IMG/VR virus record: IMGVR_UViG_3300024264_000007
Location: 62,001 to 126,000 of that record
Length of the DNA: 64,000 nucleotides
DNA from: a virus
Strand: one strand, 5' to 3'
Each line of letters starts with the position of its first letter. The stretch's first letter is position 1. Positions 7,864 through 15,933 of this stretch are shown one piece after another. A program made the translations under genes and the position numbers. The notes under the pieces are model-generated. The model was not told where the DNA came from and searched no databases. It was given only the letters and a program-made list of their open reading frames with translations.

Positions 7864-8025
7864 TTACATGATGCCTTTCGACATGAATATGATTATCCAA
7901 GGTAATAAAATAGGAAGAGTCAATAGTGTCATAAACTCAATTCCTTCCATGATGCTGGGTAGCATTTCTTTCAGGTCTTCGAATCGTCCCACCATGCTCT
8001 TCGCAATTCTGATTGCAGTTGACAT
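7864..8025 (-). CDS. Small membrane protein (53 aa)
   Basis: The first 30 residues look like an amphipathic helix (AIRIAKSMVGRFEDLKEML). A hydrophobic helix follows (MTLLTLPILLPWIIIFM) and then a basic end. A good Shine-Dalgarno (GGAG, 5 nt before ATG) and a late-type box 78 nt upstream support late expression. It is first in a run of four tiny membrane genes. No homologous family is recognised; a lysis-related or envelope-modifying role is inference. Confidence 0.6.
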   Translation of the reverse strand: MSTAIRIAKSMVGRFEDLKEMLPSIMEGIEFMTLLTLPILLPWIIIFMSKGIM

Positions 8026-8102
8026 GGTTTCTCCAGTTTATATATTAATAATAATGATAAATGTATATAATAAATATGTATGATTACATCTTCATACGCA
8101 CT

Positions 8103-8110
8103 TATTTAGT
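8103..8110 (-). promoter_or_regulatory. Late promoter box ACTAAATA upstream of the small membrane-protein cassette
   Basis: ACTAAATA lies 12 nt beyond the stop of the 155-aa gene and 77 nt before the first membrane-protein ATG. The same variant occurs upstream of four other genes or units in the window. Confidence 0.5.
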
Positions 8111-8122
8111 TAAATTGAAAAC

Positions 8123-8590
8123 CTAATGAATTGTCTTTTCGATATCAAAGTCTTCATCGAAATCTTCTAGTTCTTCTTCAAAGGCAATGTCTTCTCTATA
8201 TGAAGTCATCATCTCTTGCATCTTTCTCTGTAGGTTATCTCTTATTTTATTCTCTTCTGCTGATGCAAGTGGCACACTCTGATTTTCAATCATATCGAAC
8301 CATCTTGCTGATGCATTATCATAATAGGGAATAAATTGTGGGTTCATAGTATTTCTATGAACAACCTCAGTCTTAGGTAATTGTACTCTCTCATCTGAAC
8401 TCAAGGGTGAGTATGGATAGAAAACTGCATTTGTTTTTGCAATTCCTGGTATGAGAGATAATTGACATATCATGGGTAAAGTTATTTCTAAGTAATCACC
8501 ACAATCCTTTGTCATACCAACAAGTTCTGTACTGTCTTTAAGTCTTATAACTTCGTATCTACTTGGTGTTAAATCTGTTGGTCTTGTCAT
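8123..8590 (-). CDS. Hypothetical protein (155 aa)
   Basis: Residues about 10-50 alternate in a beta-strand pattern (YEVIRLKDSTELVGMTKDC), reminiscent of a small Sm-like barrel. A loop follows, then a C-terminal helix (about 110-135) and a strongly acidic tail (EEELEDFDEDFD). The gene overlaps UvsW by 4 nt, so it is co-translated with the helicase. I do not recognise a named family. An RNA- or ssDNA-associated role would fit the barrel-like start and the neighbours but is not shown. Confidence 0.6.
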   Translation of the reverse strand: MTRPTDLTPSRYEVIRLKDSTELVGMTKDCGDYLEITLPMICQLSLIPGIAKTNAVFYPYSPLSSDERVQLPKTEVVHRNTMNPQFIPYYDNASARWFDMIENQSVPLASAEENKIRDNLQRKMQEMMTSYREDIAFEEELEDFDEDFDIEKTIH

Positions 8591-10005
8591 TTAAGGTCAA
8601 ATTGTTTTAGTTCGTAAGAAAAGTTCTCTTCATTGTATATATTTATCCTTTCCTTTAGGTGGTTTAGCGTATGATTTTCACATTGTAAATCATCTGCAAT
8701 ATCAAATAACCTCATCTCAGTCTTACCTTCTGCCTTACGAAGACCACGACCAATAGACTGTAAGTTTCTTATTCTTGATTTAGAGGGAGATGCAAAGACA
8801 ACATTATCTATTCTTTTAATGTTTACTCCTGTTGAGAATGTTCCGTATGACGCCAGTATGACATTATCACTTGCCTTTTCTACGACTTCTCTTACATTCT
8901 CTCTATCTTCTACATCTGTACCACCATATACATAATGTAGTTTATCTCCTAATCTATCGAACATTTTTTTATGTAGCAAGACTCCATGTTTCTCTACATA
9001 CTGAAACAACACTAAAGTATTACCTTTCAGCGAATATACTAGATTACATATAAATTCGTTTCTACTTTCATTTGATACTAAGTAGTCCATCTCATCCTGA
9101 TACGACATTTTTTTCTGTTTAGTATGACGGAGTATGACACAATCAATATTCAAATTTGCGATTGTTCCTTCTTCCATAAGTTGTGCCGAAGATACTACTT
9201 TCTTAACAGGACCAAATAGTCCTTCTAGTTGTAATCTATGAACTTCTGTACCATCTAATGTTCCTGTAAGACCAACTCTAATTGCAGTGGTATTCATCTT
9301 CTCTAAGATACCTTTGAGTGTTTGTGCCTTGAATAGATGTGCCTCATCTCCTATGACTACATCAAACGATTGCATGACCTCTTTAGGTGCTTTAGCAAAA
9401 CTCTGCCATGTAGTAACCGTAATGTCAGCAGGAAATACAGGTTGACCACTATAAATTTTACATACTTGTTTATCATATCCATACTCCTGAAAATCTTTTG
9501 TCATTTGTTCTACTAACGATGTAGTGGGAACAATTATAATTGTTTTCATGTTGTAGTATCTGGCTATCATATATATGATTAAGCTCTTGCCAGATGCCGT
9601 AGGAGACAAAAGAAGTTGTCTACCATACTTGACTGTCTCTTTGAATGCTTCGAGTTGGTAATCTCTAGGAGCAAAGGGTAAGTTTAAGTCTTCTACATTC
9701 CAATCTTTGAGTTTATGTTTGTGTCCGATAACATCTTCTATGCCCTCAAAATCAAATCCTCTTTCTCTACAAAACTCGTCAATGTAGGGTAGTAGACCTA
9801 TGTATATCTTCTGAGTTTTTAGAGAGAAGAGTCTTACTTTACCATCCCACCATTTGTTTTTGTAAGATGGCATGAACTTGGCGCCAGGTACAGTAAATGA
9901 GAAAAAGTCGTATAAGTCTCTTGCTAGACCTTTATCACAATTTACTTTGAGAAAACATTCATCTACTTTAGAAACAGTGACTAGATTAGACATAAGGATT
10001 GCCAT
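8587..10005 (-). CDS. uvsW: UvsW-like SF2 DNA/RNA helicase
   Basis: The 472-aa protein has the superfamily 2 motifs: Walker A SPTASGKS (134-141), the DEAH box (about 226-229), motif III LTGTL, and motif VI QSIGRGLR. The N-terminal ~100 residues match the UvsW DNA-binding domain region (KWWDGKVRLF). UvsW unwinds R-loops and branched intermediates, moving T4 replication from origin- to recombination-dependent initiation. The first ATG (10005) gives a 20-nt overlap with the upstream oxygenase gene. A second in-frame ATG at 9993 would reduce it to 8 nt; neither has a strong Shine-Dalgarno. Confidence 0.94.
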   Translation of the reverse strand: MAILMSNLVTVSKVDECFLKVNCDKGLARDLYDFFSFTVPGAKFMPSYKNKWWDGKVRLFSLKTQKIYIGLLPYIDEFCRERGFDFEGIEDVIGHKHKLKDWNVEDLNLPFAPRDYQLEAFKETVKYGRQLLLSPTASGKSLIIYMIARYYNMKTIIIVPTTSLVEQMTKDFQEYGYDKQVCKIYSGQPVFPADITVTTWQSFAKAPKEVMQSFDVVIGDEAHLFKAQTLKGILEKMNTTAIRVGLTGTLDGTEVHRLQLEGLFGPVKKVVSSAQLMEEGTIANLNIDCVILRHTKQKKMSYQDEMDYLVSNESRNEFICNLVYSLKGNTLVLFQYVEKHGVLLHKKMFDRLGDKLHYVYGGTDVEDRENVREVVEKASDNVILASYGTFSTGVNIKRIDNVVFASPSKSRIRNLQSIGRGLRKAEGKTEMRLFDIADDLQCENHTLNHLKERINIYNEENFSYELKQFDLK

Positions 10006-10675
10006 GAAACCAACTAACTAAAGATATTCTAGTGCCTCTGGTAACTGGTGTGACTTGATGATGTACGAAAGACGGAAATACAATTAGAGTTCCTCTTTCT
10101 TTACCACTAAAGGGTACTGTTTTAATATAATCGTCTACTGGTACATTCTGAAGAGTTTTGTTATTTCTTAACATGTCAAACATACCCTTTGGTTCTATCC
10201 ATTGAAAGTTTCCACCTTCATAATCATCTGGACTAGACAATTGAATTGTTGAACTTAATTTTCTATAACGACCACCATGAGATTGTTCTGAATCTCCTGA
10301 ATCTGTATGCCATGTATAGAAGTCTCCTTGTACTCGTGCTTCTGGTCTATGTCTGTATGTTGTGTATTGATGATGTTCTACATAATCCCATTGGTGCATC
10401 CAATTTGCATCTACTGATGCCATGTTAATGCCAGCTTCAATTTTTGTAGCAATATCTTCGGGAAACTCTTCGTGTATTAACCATCTGATATCTGATTGTC
10501 TAATACTATCATCAATTGTGCCTTGTTCTTGTACATCTGGCGCATCTAAATCGTCTGTTCTTTGACCTACACCGCCAATGACTTCTTCATATCTATTTGC
10601 AAATTGAACTATTCTATCGCACTCATGTTCAGTGAAATAACTAGGATATATCATTGCATAGTTTCTTAGATTCAT
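9986..10675 (-). CDS. PKHD-type 2OG-Fe(II) hydroxylase
   Basis: This 229-aa protein has H123-x-D125 (WHTDSG), distal H205/H206 (FPSFVHH) and the conserved TRGTRISLVSW strand that supplies the 2OG-binding Arg. That is the PKHD-type hydroxylase pattern. It probably hydroxylates a protein side chain; the target is unknown. It sits between UvsY and UvsW, overlapping UvsY by a TAATG junction and UvsW by 8-20 nt, so it belongs to the recombination operon. Genes of this type are common in marine T4-like phages. Confidence 0.9.
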   Translation of the reverse strand: MNLRNYAMIYPSYFTEHECDRIVQFANRYEEVIGGVGQRTDDLDAPDVQEQGTIDDSIRQSDIRWLIHEEFPEDIATKIEAGINMASVDANWMHQWDYVEHHQYTTYRHRPEARVQGDFYTWHTDSGDSEQSHGGRYRKLSSTIQLSSPDDYEGGNFQWIEPKGMFDMLRNNKTLQNVPVDDYIKTVPFSGKERGTLIVFPSFVHHQVTPVTRGTRISLVSWFHGNPYV

Positions 10676-11118
10676 TATTGACCTGCCATAAATTTACGCC
10701 ACTCGATTGTATTCTTAATAGTTTGATGTCTCCAAGTGATATTATCCATGCATCTTTTTATAAAGTCTACAGTCACCTCTAAGTAATCAATCTTTGCCTT
10801 AAGTTTAACTAAATCTTCATCAGCGTTAAAAAAGTAATTGAAATCGTTCTTCATTATTTTAAGACCATCGAATGGGTCTGTTTGCCAACCAAGTTCTTGT
10901 ATCTTATCATCGTCAAGTTTTCCATTGAACCACATCCACTTATACTTAAGTAGTTGATTGTAGTCTTGGTTGTATTTCTTTAACAGTAAGATTTTACTTG
11001 TTAATAAGTCGGAATACTTTGCGTGTAGTTTGGGAACATGTAAAGATGCTGTATCTAATTCGATATCATCTATCTCACAATCCTTCACCCATTGTTCTTT
11101 CAATTGTTCTAAATTCAT
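10675..11118 (-). CDS. uvsY: UvsY-like recombination mediator
   Basis: The 147-aa, mostly helical, charged protein matches the length and pattern of T4 UvsY: an N-terminal LEQLKEQWxxD segment, KYSDLLTSKILLLKKYNxDY in the middle and a C-terminal TIEWRKFM. UvsY loads the UvsX recombinase on gp32-coated ssDNA. Its place next to UvsW and close to gp46/47 agrees. UvsX itself is not in the window. No good Shine-Dalgarno precedes the ATG. Confidence 0.88.
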   Translation of the reverse strand: MNLEQLKEQWVKDCEIDDIELDTASLHVPKLHAKYSDLLTSKILLLKKYNQDYNQLLKYKWMWFNGKLDDDKIQELGWQTDPFDGLKIMKNDFNYFFNADEDLVKLKAKIDYLEVTVDFIKRCMDNITWRHQTIKNTIEWRKFMAGQ

Positions 11119-11149
11119 AATATACCATTATACACCATATGGCGTAAAA

Positions 11150-11695
11150 TTACGAGGTGGTTTTAATTTCGTAATACGAGAATCTAAACGATACAGAAAC
11201 TATTGCCGGTTCGGCATCTGCACCAGATTCTAATTCAATTGACCCCAATGATACAGGAAATGCATCATGGAATCTTATGTACCTGTTGGGTACATTTTTG
11301 TTTGTGTTTATCACTAATGTGATATCTGAGTATTGATTTCTATCATTGTCGATAGATGCAAGTATGTTAGTTCTATTTACAGCAGTATCAGTGTATGTGC
11401 CATACAATGCTGGGTCATTCAAAGGAACTATAGAGTCTATCCAATTGTATATCTCTGAGAAGTTCTCTAAGTCTTCGTCAACAATGAATGATACTTCTAA
11501 TGTATCAAATGATGCCTTATCTCCTGGAAAGAAAGCATCTAGACCAACACCTGCTGATTGAACAGTTTCGCCAAATTGAACACCTGGTATGTTTACTGTT
11601 CTAACATAATACTCTACAGTAGGAACTTTATCTATGAGTAGTCTAAAGTTATTTCTGTTTAGTATTGACTTGTTTATATCTGTTTTTATACCCAT
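11150..11695 (-). CDS. gp19-family tail tube-like protein (paralogue)
   Basis: The 181-aa protein shares the layout of the tail tube protein at 17511-18008: a NxFR start, an IPG/IPA turn, FDTLEVSFIVDE matching FEPWTVTIINDV, and a FPVSLGSIEL element followed by a final VSVSFRFSYYE strand. It is therefore a second tube-fold protein, perhaps a tube initiator or baseplate tube protein like T4 gp54/gp48, or a tube-tip component. The gene has its own late box exactly 5 nt before the ATG, next to a terminator, so it is a separate, probably leaderless, late unit. Confidence 0.75.
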   Translation of the reverse strand: MGIKTDINKSILNRNNFRLLIDKVPTVEYYVRTVNIPGVQFGETVQSAGVGLDAFFPGDKASFDTLEVSFIVDEDLENFSEIYNWIDSIVPLNDPALYGTYTDTAVNRTNILASIDNDRNQYSDITLVINTNKNVPNRYIRFHDAFPVSLGSIELESGADAEPAIVSVSFRFSYYEIKTTS

Positions 11696-11700
11696 AATAC

Positions 11701-11708
11701 TATTTATG
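11701..11708 (-). promoter_or_regulatory. Late promoter box CATAAATA, 5 nt before the gp19 paralogue
   Basis: CATAAATA-GTATT-ATG. The box lies 2 nt after the T-run of a UUCG-loop terminator, so transcription stops and restarts within about 30 bp. Confidence 0.65.
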
Positions 11709-11710
11709 CG

Positions 11711-11734
11711 AAAAGGGGACCGAAGTCCCCAAAA
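11711..11734 (-). terminator. Intrinsic terminator with TTCG loop
   Basis: Perfect stem GGGGAC-TTCG-GTCCCC followed by TTTT on the minus strand, just after the stop of the 72-aa gene. Confidence 0.85.
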
Positions 11735-11736
11735 GT

Positions 11737-11955
11737 TTACTTCTCGTTTACAAACTCATTCAATTCACTTGCAACAGAAATTATCTCCTGTGCATCGATT
11801 GATTTTGTTGGTAAAGGTTTCTTATCATCTGGATGATTATCGTTGTGCGAGTAAACCGCATCAATCTTCCTTTGTAAGTTTTCGATTAGTATGGATTGCG
11901 CCATACTTAGTAAATCGGCTCTTATTTCATAACCGCTCTTTCCTTGATTTGCCAT
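11737..11955 (-). CDS. Small hypothetical protein downstream of gp23 (72 aa)
   Basis: The 72-aa protein is mainly helical, with a central polar loop (SHNDNHPDDKKPLPTKS) between two helices. There is no membrane segment or metal motif. GGAGG before the ATG and a dedicated late box about 50 nt upstream predict strong late expression, and terminators bracket the unit. A small abundant late protein next to gp23 could be a head decoration or assembly factor, but I do not recognise the family. Confidence 0.7.
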   Translation of the reverse strand: MANQGKSGYEIRADLLSMAQSILIENLQRKIDAVYSHNDNHPDDKKPLPTKSIDAQEIISVASELNEFVNEK

Positions 11956-12005
11956 ATTTTCCTCCGTGTGTGTGTGTTTATGACTGTATCTTTATGATAC
12001 AATAG

Positions 12006-12013
12006 TATTTAGT
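12006..12013 (-). promoter_or_regulatory. Late promoter box ACTAAATA for the 72-aa gene
   Basis: ACTAAATA sits about 5 nt beyond the gp23 terminator and 50 nt before the 72-aa ORF, whose GGAGG lies within the resulting leader. Confidence 0.6.
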
Positions 12014-12018
12014 GCGCT

Positions 12019-12048
12019 AAAAAAAAGGGTCTCGAAAGACCCTTTTTA
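12019..12048 (-). terminator. Intrinsic terminator of gp23
   Basis: AAGGGTCT-TTCG-AGACCCTT followed by a T-run on the minus strand. A second small inverted repeat (TCGAT-TAAA-ATCGA, 12051-12064) lies between it and the gp23 stop. Confidence 0.9.
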
Positions 12049-12075
12049 ACTCGATTAAAATCGAAACTACTAAGT

Positions 12076-13389
12076 TTACAGGATATTTGAAACTGCAATC
12101 TTTCTGTAGTATTGGTTTACACCAGCAGTACTTGCTAAAGTAGATGTAGGAGTAGCACCTACGAATGGATTTGCAACCATACCGTATCGTGTTTTGAAAC
12201 CAATTTTCGGTTGGAATGTGTTCTCGCCAACTGCACGAACCATTTGTAATGGAACATACGGACAATAGAACATACCAGCGTCATAAGGGTTACTTCCTCT
12301 ATAACCTACTGTCATGTAGTCTGACCCAGCATATGGGTCGATGTATACTTTAACTCTTCCGTTAAGAACACCAGCAAATGTATTGCCTGTGTCATCAACA
12401 TTTAAAGAAGTTGAAAGTGCTGGAGCGTAATCTAATACGCCTGCCATTGAAAGAGCAGATGCAACATCACTAGAACATAGAATAAAGTTACCTTTACCTC
12501 TACGAGTTTCTTTAGCAATCTTGTTTGATTCTCTTTCGATTTGGAATAATAAACCTTTGAACTTTTCAACTGACCATCTTCCGTTAGCGTCAACATCTAA
12601 GTTAAAAGTACCAGCAGATGCAGTGCCTTCAGCACCAGTTTTTGCTTGTACATTTACACTTCTTACTACTTCTCTGTTAATTTCAGCAAGTATTTCTGAA
12701 GATAAGATGTTTGCTAACTCAGACTCAGCGTCAAGACCGTGGATAGCTTTTAAGTCTTGTGCAAGTTCGAGTGTATATTCTGCTTTTAATGCTCTGGATA
12801 CAGCTGTCACTGTTGATTTCTCAATTGTGAAAGACATTTCAGCGAATTCGTTTGTTGCGGAATCGCCTAATGCTTCAGCTTTATCTGTGTCCATACCAGT
12901 TGGAGTTGCATTTTTATATGCATTTGAACCGGCAAATGGATCGCCCTCTCTAGCAGCGTATAATCCAGACTCACCATCAACTCTTCCATGGTCGTGTGAA
13001 GCATCTTGTACTTCGTTCACTCCCATAGCTTCTGTTTGATTAAGTCTAGTACTACCTGTAGGGTAATCTTGGTATCTTGCTTTCATAGCGAAGATAAGTC
13101 CTGTAGGACCAGTCATCGGTTGAACACCGCAAATGTCGTAAGCAACGAGATTTGGCATAGCTCTACGCACTAAACTAATTAGGATTGGATCCCAGTTAGA
13201 TATGGCAGAACCAGTAGCATTTAAAGGTGCAGCTTCTGAAAGAACAGCTCTATCTTCGTTTAGGGCTTTTTCTTGGTTTTCAAGAATTACTGCTGTGACT
13301 GCTCTTTTGTAGTTGTCTTCGATTTTTGGCAAATCGGAGTGTTCTAGAATAGGGCTCCACTTTTCTTGTAAGTTTTCTGATAAAAACAT
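12076..13389 (-). CDS. 23: Major capsid protein gp23
   Basis: The 437-aa protein carries the typical gp23 N-terminal region (ENLQEKWSPILEH), the NWDPILISLVRRAMPNLVAYDICGVQP block and a C-terminal half with IGFKTRYGMVANPF. A prohead-protease site of the L-x-E type lies at L50-S51-E52 before AAPLNATG, so the first 52 residues should be removed during maturation, similar to the 65 removed in T4. AAGGAA precedes the ATG. No late-type box is visible directly upstream, so expression may depend on readthrough from gp22 past the hairpin at 13408-13430. Confidence 0.97.
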   Translation of the reverse strand: MFLSENLQEKWSPILEHSDLPKIEDNYKRAVTAVILENQEKALNEDRAVLSEAAPLNATGSAISNWDPILISLVRRAMPNLVAYDICGVQPMTGPTGLIFAMKARYQDYPTGSTRLNQTEAMGVNEVQDASHDHGRVDGESGLYAAREGDPFAGSNAYKNATPTGMDTDKAEALGDSATNEFAEMSFTIEKSTVTAVSRALKAEYTLELAQDLKAIHGLDAESELANILSSEILAEINREVVRSVNVQAKTGAEGTASAGTFNLDVDANGRWSVEKFKGLLFQIERESNKIAKETRRGKGNFILCSSDVASALSMAGVLDYAPALSTSLNVDDTGNTFAGVLNGRVKVYIDPYAGSDYMTVGYRGSNPYDAGMFYCPYVPLQMVRAVGENTFQPKIGFKTRYGMVANPFVGATPTSTLASTAGVNQYYRKIAVSNIL

Positions 13390-13407
13390 TTTTATTTCCT
13401 TTAAATA

Positions 13408-13430
13408 CCCTTAGGGTTTATCCCAAAGGG
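13408..13430 (-). other. Intercistronic hairpin between gp22 and gp23
   Basis: CCCTTTGGG pairs with CCCTAAGGG (one T-T mismatch, 5-nt loop) across the gp22 stop codon. No T-run follows, so it looks like an mRNA stability or processing element rather than a full terminator. Confidence 0.5.
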
Positions 13431-14797
13431 TTTAGTTTACTAATAGCAGAAGCGTACTGATTCATTGTAGGGTCAAGTCTTACTTCATTCTCTTCTGAGA
13501 AATCACCAGTTCCTTCTTCTACTACAGTTTCTTCTGCAATGTTTTCTTCTTTTGGAAAGTAAGCGTTCTTTAGTTCTTCAACTTTATCACTAAAGTCTTC
13601 AGCACTAACGAAATCTACACCTTCTGCAAGAGAAACCATTTTCTCTGTTTGTGATTCAGATAGGTCTTTACAGGCCTCTGAAATCACGGTGCCTCTTTTG
13701 AGTTGGTCGTTCTCTGCAACAACTTCCATATTTTTAGATACTTCGTTGTCTAGTTTCTCTTCCATCTCATCAAGACGATTTGCGAGTTCATCAATAACAT
13801 CGTACTTATCTTCAGGAATTTCAACATAATGTTCTACGAACAATGCTTTCATACCTTCGATAAAGTTTTCTGTCATTTCTGACCTCAAACCCCTTTCTAT
13901 AGCAAGTTCGTTTTCTTTCGTCCACTCTTCTGCACAATACGATAGATACTTATCAACTGCTTCTGTTAGGTCGCCTTTGACAGTTTCTACTGAGGTTTTT
14001 AAATTTTCTGAATAAGTTGTTTCTAACTCTTCTTTTATTTCTGCAACTTTTGAAGTGACAGCAGCCTTAAAGATAGTTCTTGCCTTTTCAGAATTTTCTT
14101 CTGATAAGTCTAGAGCTTCTGAAATTTTTGATAGGTCGTCCTCTATCTCCATTTCAACGAGGTCTGAATCAATTTCTGAGGATTCTTTTACTTCTTCCTC
14201 ATCATCTTCATCTTCATCATCTTCTTCGTCTTCTTTCTCTTCTTTAGTCTTAGCTTCAATAATTGAATTGTAAGTTTCTTCGACTGTTTCTTCGTCTGAA
14301 CTCTTTAAGAATTCTACGATGTTTCTCGCAATCTCTGCTTTAGTCAAGGATTCGTCAACCTTCTTTGAGTCTTCGTCTTCGTCTTCATCGTCAACTTTCT
14401 TCATTTCTGAATACATTGTTGATAAATCTGATTTACTCATATCCTTCATTGCGTTGACCATAGCCTTGATAGTTTGCATCTTAGAAGGTTTCTCTGATTC
14501 GGAAACTTCTTCTTCTTTAACATTCTTCAACTTAGGTTGCTTCTCGGCAGGCGATTCACCTTTCTGTTGAGCGTCACCGCTAACTTCTTTGGTTCCTTTC
14601 TCTGCGCTCTTAACTGATGCAACTGCTTTGTCAACAGGATTTTCTTCTGGTTTGACGACTTCAGCCTTACCACCGTCTATTTTGGCGGCATCGGATGAAC
14701 CTTGCTTAACAGGTTTTGAGTCACCTTTTTCGGCTTTCGAATTTGGCTGCATAGCCTCTGCGATTGCCTGTTCTAGGTTTTTTTCTAAATCTGCCAT
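13418..14797 (-). CDS. 22: Prohead core scaffolding protein gp22
   Basis: The 459-aa protein is dominated by Glu, Lys and Ser, with a disordered Lys/Pro/Glu N-terminal third, an Asp/Glu-only stretch at about 190-215 and a helical C-terminal half. Composition and position between gp21 and gp23 identify the major scaffold. It is longer than T4 gp22 (269 aa), mainly through the charged N-terminal part. Such scaffolds are degraded by gp21. It has a strong AGGAG and an exact TATAAATA box 35 nt upstream. Confidence 0.9.
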   Translation of the reverse strand: MADLEKNLEQAIAEAMQPNSKAEKGDSKPVKQGSSDAAKIDGGKAEVVKPEENPVDKAVASVKSAEKGTKEVSGDAQQKGESPAEKQPKLKNVKEEEVSESEKPSKMQTIKAMVNAMKDMSKSDLSTMYSEMKKVDDEDEDEDSKKVDESLTKAEIARNIVEFLKSSDEETVEETYNSIIEAKTKEEKEDEEDDEDEDDEEEVKESSEIDSDLVEMEIEDDLSKISEALDLSEENSEKARTIFKAAVTSKVAEIKEELETTYSENLKTSVETVKGDLTEAVDKYLSYCAEEWTKENELAIERGLRSEMTENFIEGMKALFVEHYVEIPEDKYDVIDELANRLDEMEEKLDNEVSKNMEVVAENDQLKRGTVISEACKDLSESQTEKMVSLAEGVDFVSAEDFSDKVEELKNAYFPKEENIAEETVVEEGTGDFSEENEVRLDPTMNQYASAISKLNPLG

Positions 14798-14832
14798 TTT
14801 TTTCTCCTGTTTGAGTTTTAGCTTAACTCTTT

Positions 14833-14840
14833 TATTTATA
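14833..14840 (-). promoter_or_regulatory. Late promoter TATAAATA for gp22
   Basis: Exact TATAAATA just after the gp21 stop and 35 nt before the gp22 ATG. The predicted ~30-nt leader contains AGGAG. It may also drive gp23. Confidence 0.8.
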
Positions 14841-14842
14841 TA

Positions 14843-15496
14843 TTATAGGTTCTCTACGAACTTTTTCCACATGTTTAATTTGGTTTCTTCAAGTTTATTC
14901 ATCTTTGCAGTCCTTAATTTGTTCTGCATAACTTCAATGTCTTGTGCTTTCAGTACACCAGATTCATAGACCCATTCTACACCTTCCATGATTCCTTCAA
15001 CGAAGGCTTCTGGTGCGGAGGGGTCTGCAACGATATCAGCTGCGGTTGCAAGTTGAAAATCGCCTTTAACATATTGGGCACCACCTCTTTGTTCGAGCGA
15101 ACCCAAACCTCTTGATGATACGCCAAGTTTTGCACCATCATTAATCAAATTTCTTACGATTTGACCGTTTGGGGTGCTTAAAATTTTTGCTCTTCCCATG
15201 AAATTAGAACCATCTTCTTCTAATTTTGTTATCATGTGAGATACTTTGTCTAAATTGATTGTTGGTCCGTCAGGATGTCCTAACTCACCAAATGCTCGTC
15301 CTTTTTCAACGAACTCTTTACAGTAGCGGTCTACTTCTTTTTTCATTACTTCTTTTGGATAAACTCTGCCGTTTCTGTTTTTAATGTCGGCCTGCATGAA
15401 TACACCTTCAATGAAGTAATCTTTCTCGCCCTTTTCGTTTTCTTCTACGATTACTGGTTCAATTGCGTAATCAACAAATTCAGATATTAGTTTCAT
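14843..15496 (-). CDS. 21: Prohead core protease gp21
   Basis: The 217-aa protein has the serine-protease motifs of the T4 gp21 / herpesvirus assemblin fold: GELGHP with catalytic His74 and LGVSSRGLGS with catalytic Ser at 127/128. The N-terminal NRNGRVYPKEVM block is also typical. It digests the scaffold and trims gp23 at L-x-E sites. Its start overlaps the end of the 102-aa gene by 17 nt. Length matches T4 gp21 (212 aa). Confidence 0.96.
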   Translation of the reverse strand: MKLISEFVDYAIEPVIVEENEKGEKDYFIEGVFMQADIKNRNGRVYPKEVMKKEVDRYCKEFVEKGRAFGELGHPDGPTINLDKVSHMITKLEEDGSNFMGRAKILSTPNGQIVRNLINDGAKLGVSSRGLGSLEQRGGAQYVKGDFQLATAADIVADPSAPEAFVEGIMEGVEWVYESGVLKAQDIEVMQNKLRTAKMNKLEETKLNMWKKFVENL

Positions 15497-15788
15497 TTAT
15501 AACTCCTAAAATTTCTTCTAATGAGATGTCTTCTTCATTCATTTGCTTCATTACCATTTTAATATTCTTCATCTCTTTTTCAGCTTCTTTCATGTTTCTG
15601 TATGGGTCTCCCATTGAGACTGTATTAACATAAACATGAATCTTGCCTCGTTTATCTTCGCCGAATCTTATGTCCAGTGTTTTACTGCCTACTTTTTCAG
15701 TAGACTTCTTAACTTCTTTCTGTTCTGACGGAAGTTTAAACTTCGCCTCATTAAGAATCGTTGTTATCTGGTCCCAAGTTTTCGCCAT
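15480..15788 (-). CDS. Hypothetical protein at the gp68 position
   Basis: The 102-aa charged protein has a beta-rich middle (TLDIRFGEDKRGKIHVYVN) followed by a Met/Lys/Glu helix. It lies between the gp67-like gene and the protease gp21, the place of prohead core gene 68 in T4. Sequence alone does not prove that it is gp68. It overlaps both neighbours (38 nt with the gp67-like gene), consistent with a coupled head-core operon. Confidence 0.65.
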   Translation of the reverse strand: MAKTWDQITTILNEAKFKLPSEQKEVKKSTEKVGSKTLDIRFGEDKRGKIHVYVNTVSMGDPYRNMKEAEKEMKNIKMVMKQMNEEDISLEEILGVINETNI

Positions 15789-15933
15789 TCATCCAATCAA
15801 CTGACATTTCGACTCTTTTCATGTCGACCTGGTCAGCAGCCTTTTGTTTGATACCCTGGAAAATAGAATCCTGAGCATCTTGTAATTTACCGGACTCTAT
15901 TTGGTCCACTATGTTTTTTGCTATTTCTGACAT
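15751..15933 (-). CDS. 67: Prohead core protein gp67-like
   Basis: The 60-aa helical protein (DAQDSIFQGIKQKAADQVD followed by KRVEMSVDW) resembles the short, charged prohead core protein gp67 and lies directly after the portal gene, as in T4. It overlaps gp20 at the stop/start (TAATG). gp67 is an essential core component that sets head shape. It is shorter than T4 gp67 (80 aa). Confidence 0.7.
   Translation of the reverse strand: MSEIAKNIVDQIESGKLQDAQDSIFQGIKQKAADQVDMKRVEMSVDWMNGENLGPDNNDS

Noticed and set aside
7868-8083. Plus-strand 71-codon frame in the small-gene region
   Set aside because: The minus strand here has two tightly packed frames with a Shine-Dalgarno and a stop/start junction; every other gene is on the minus strand.
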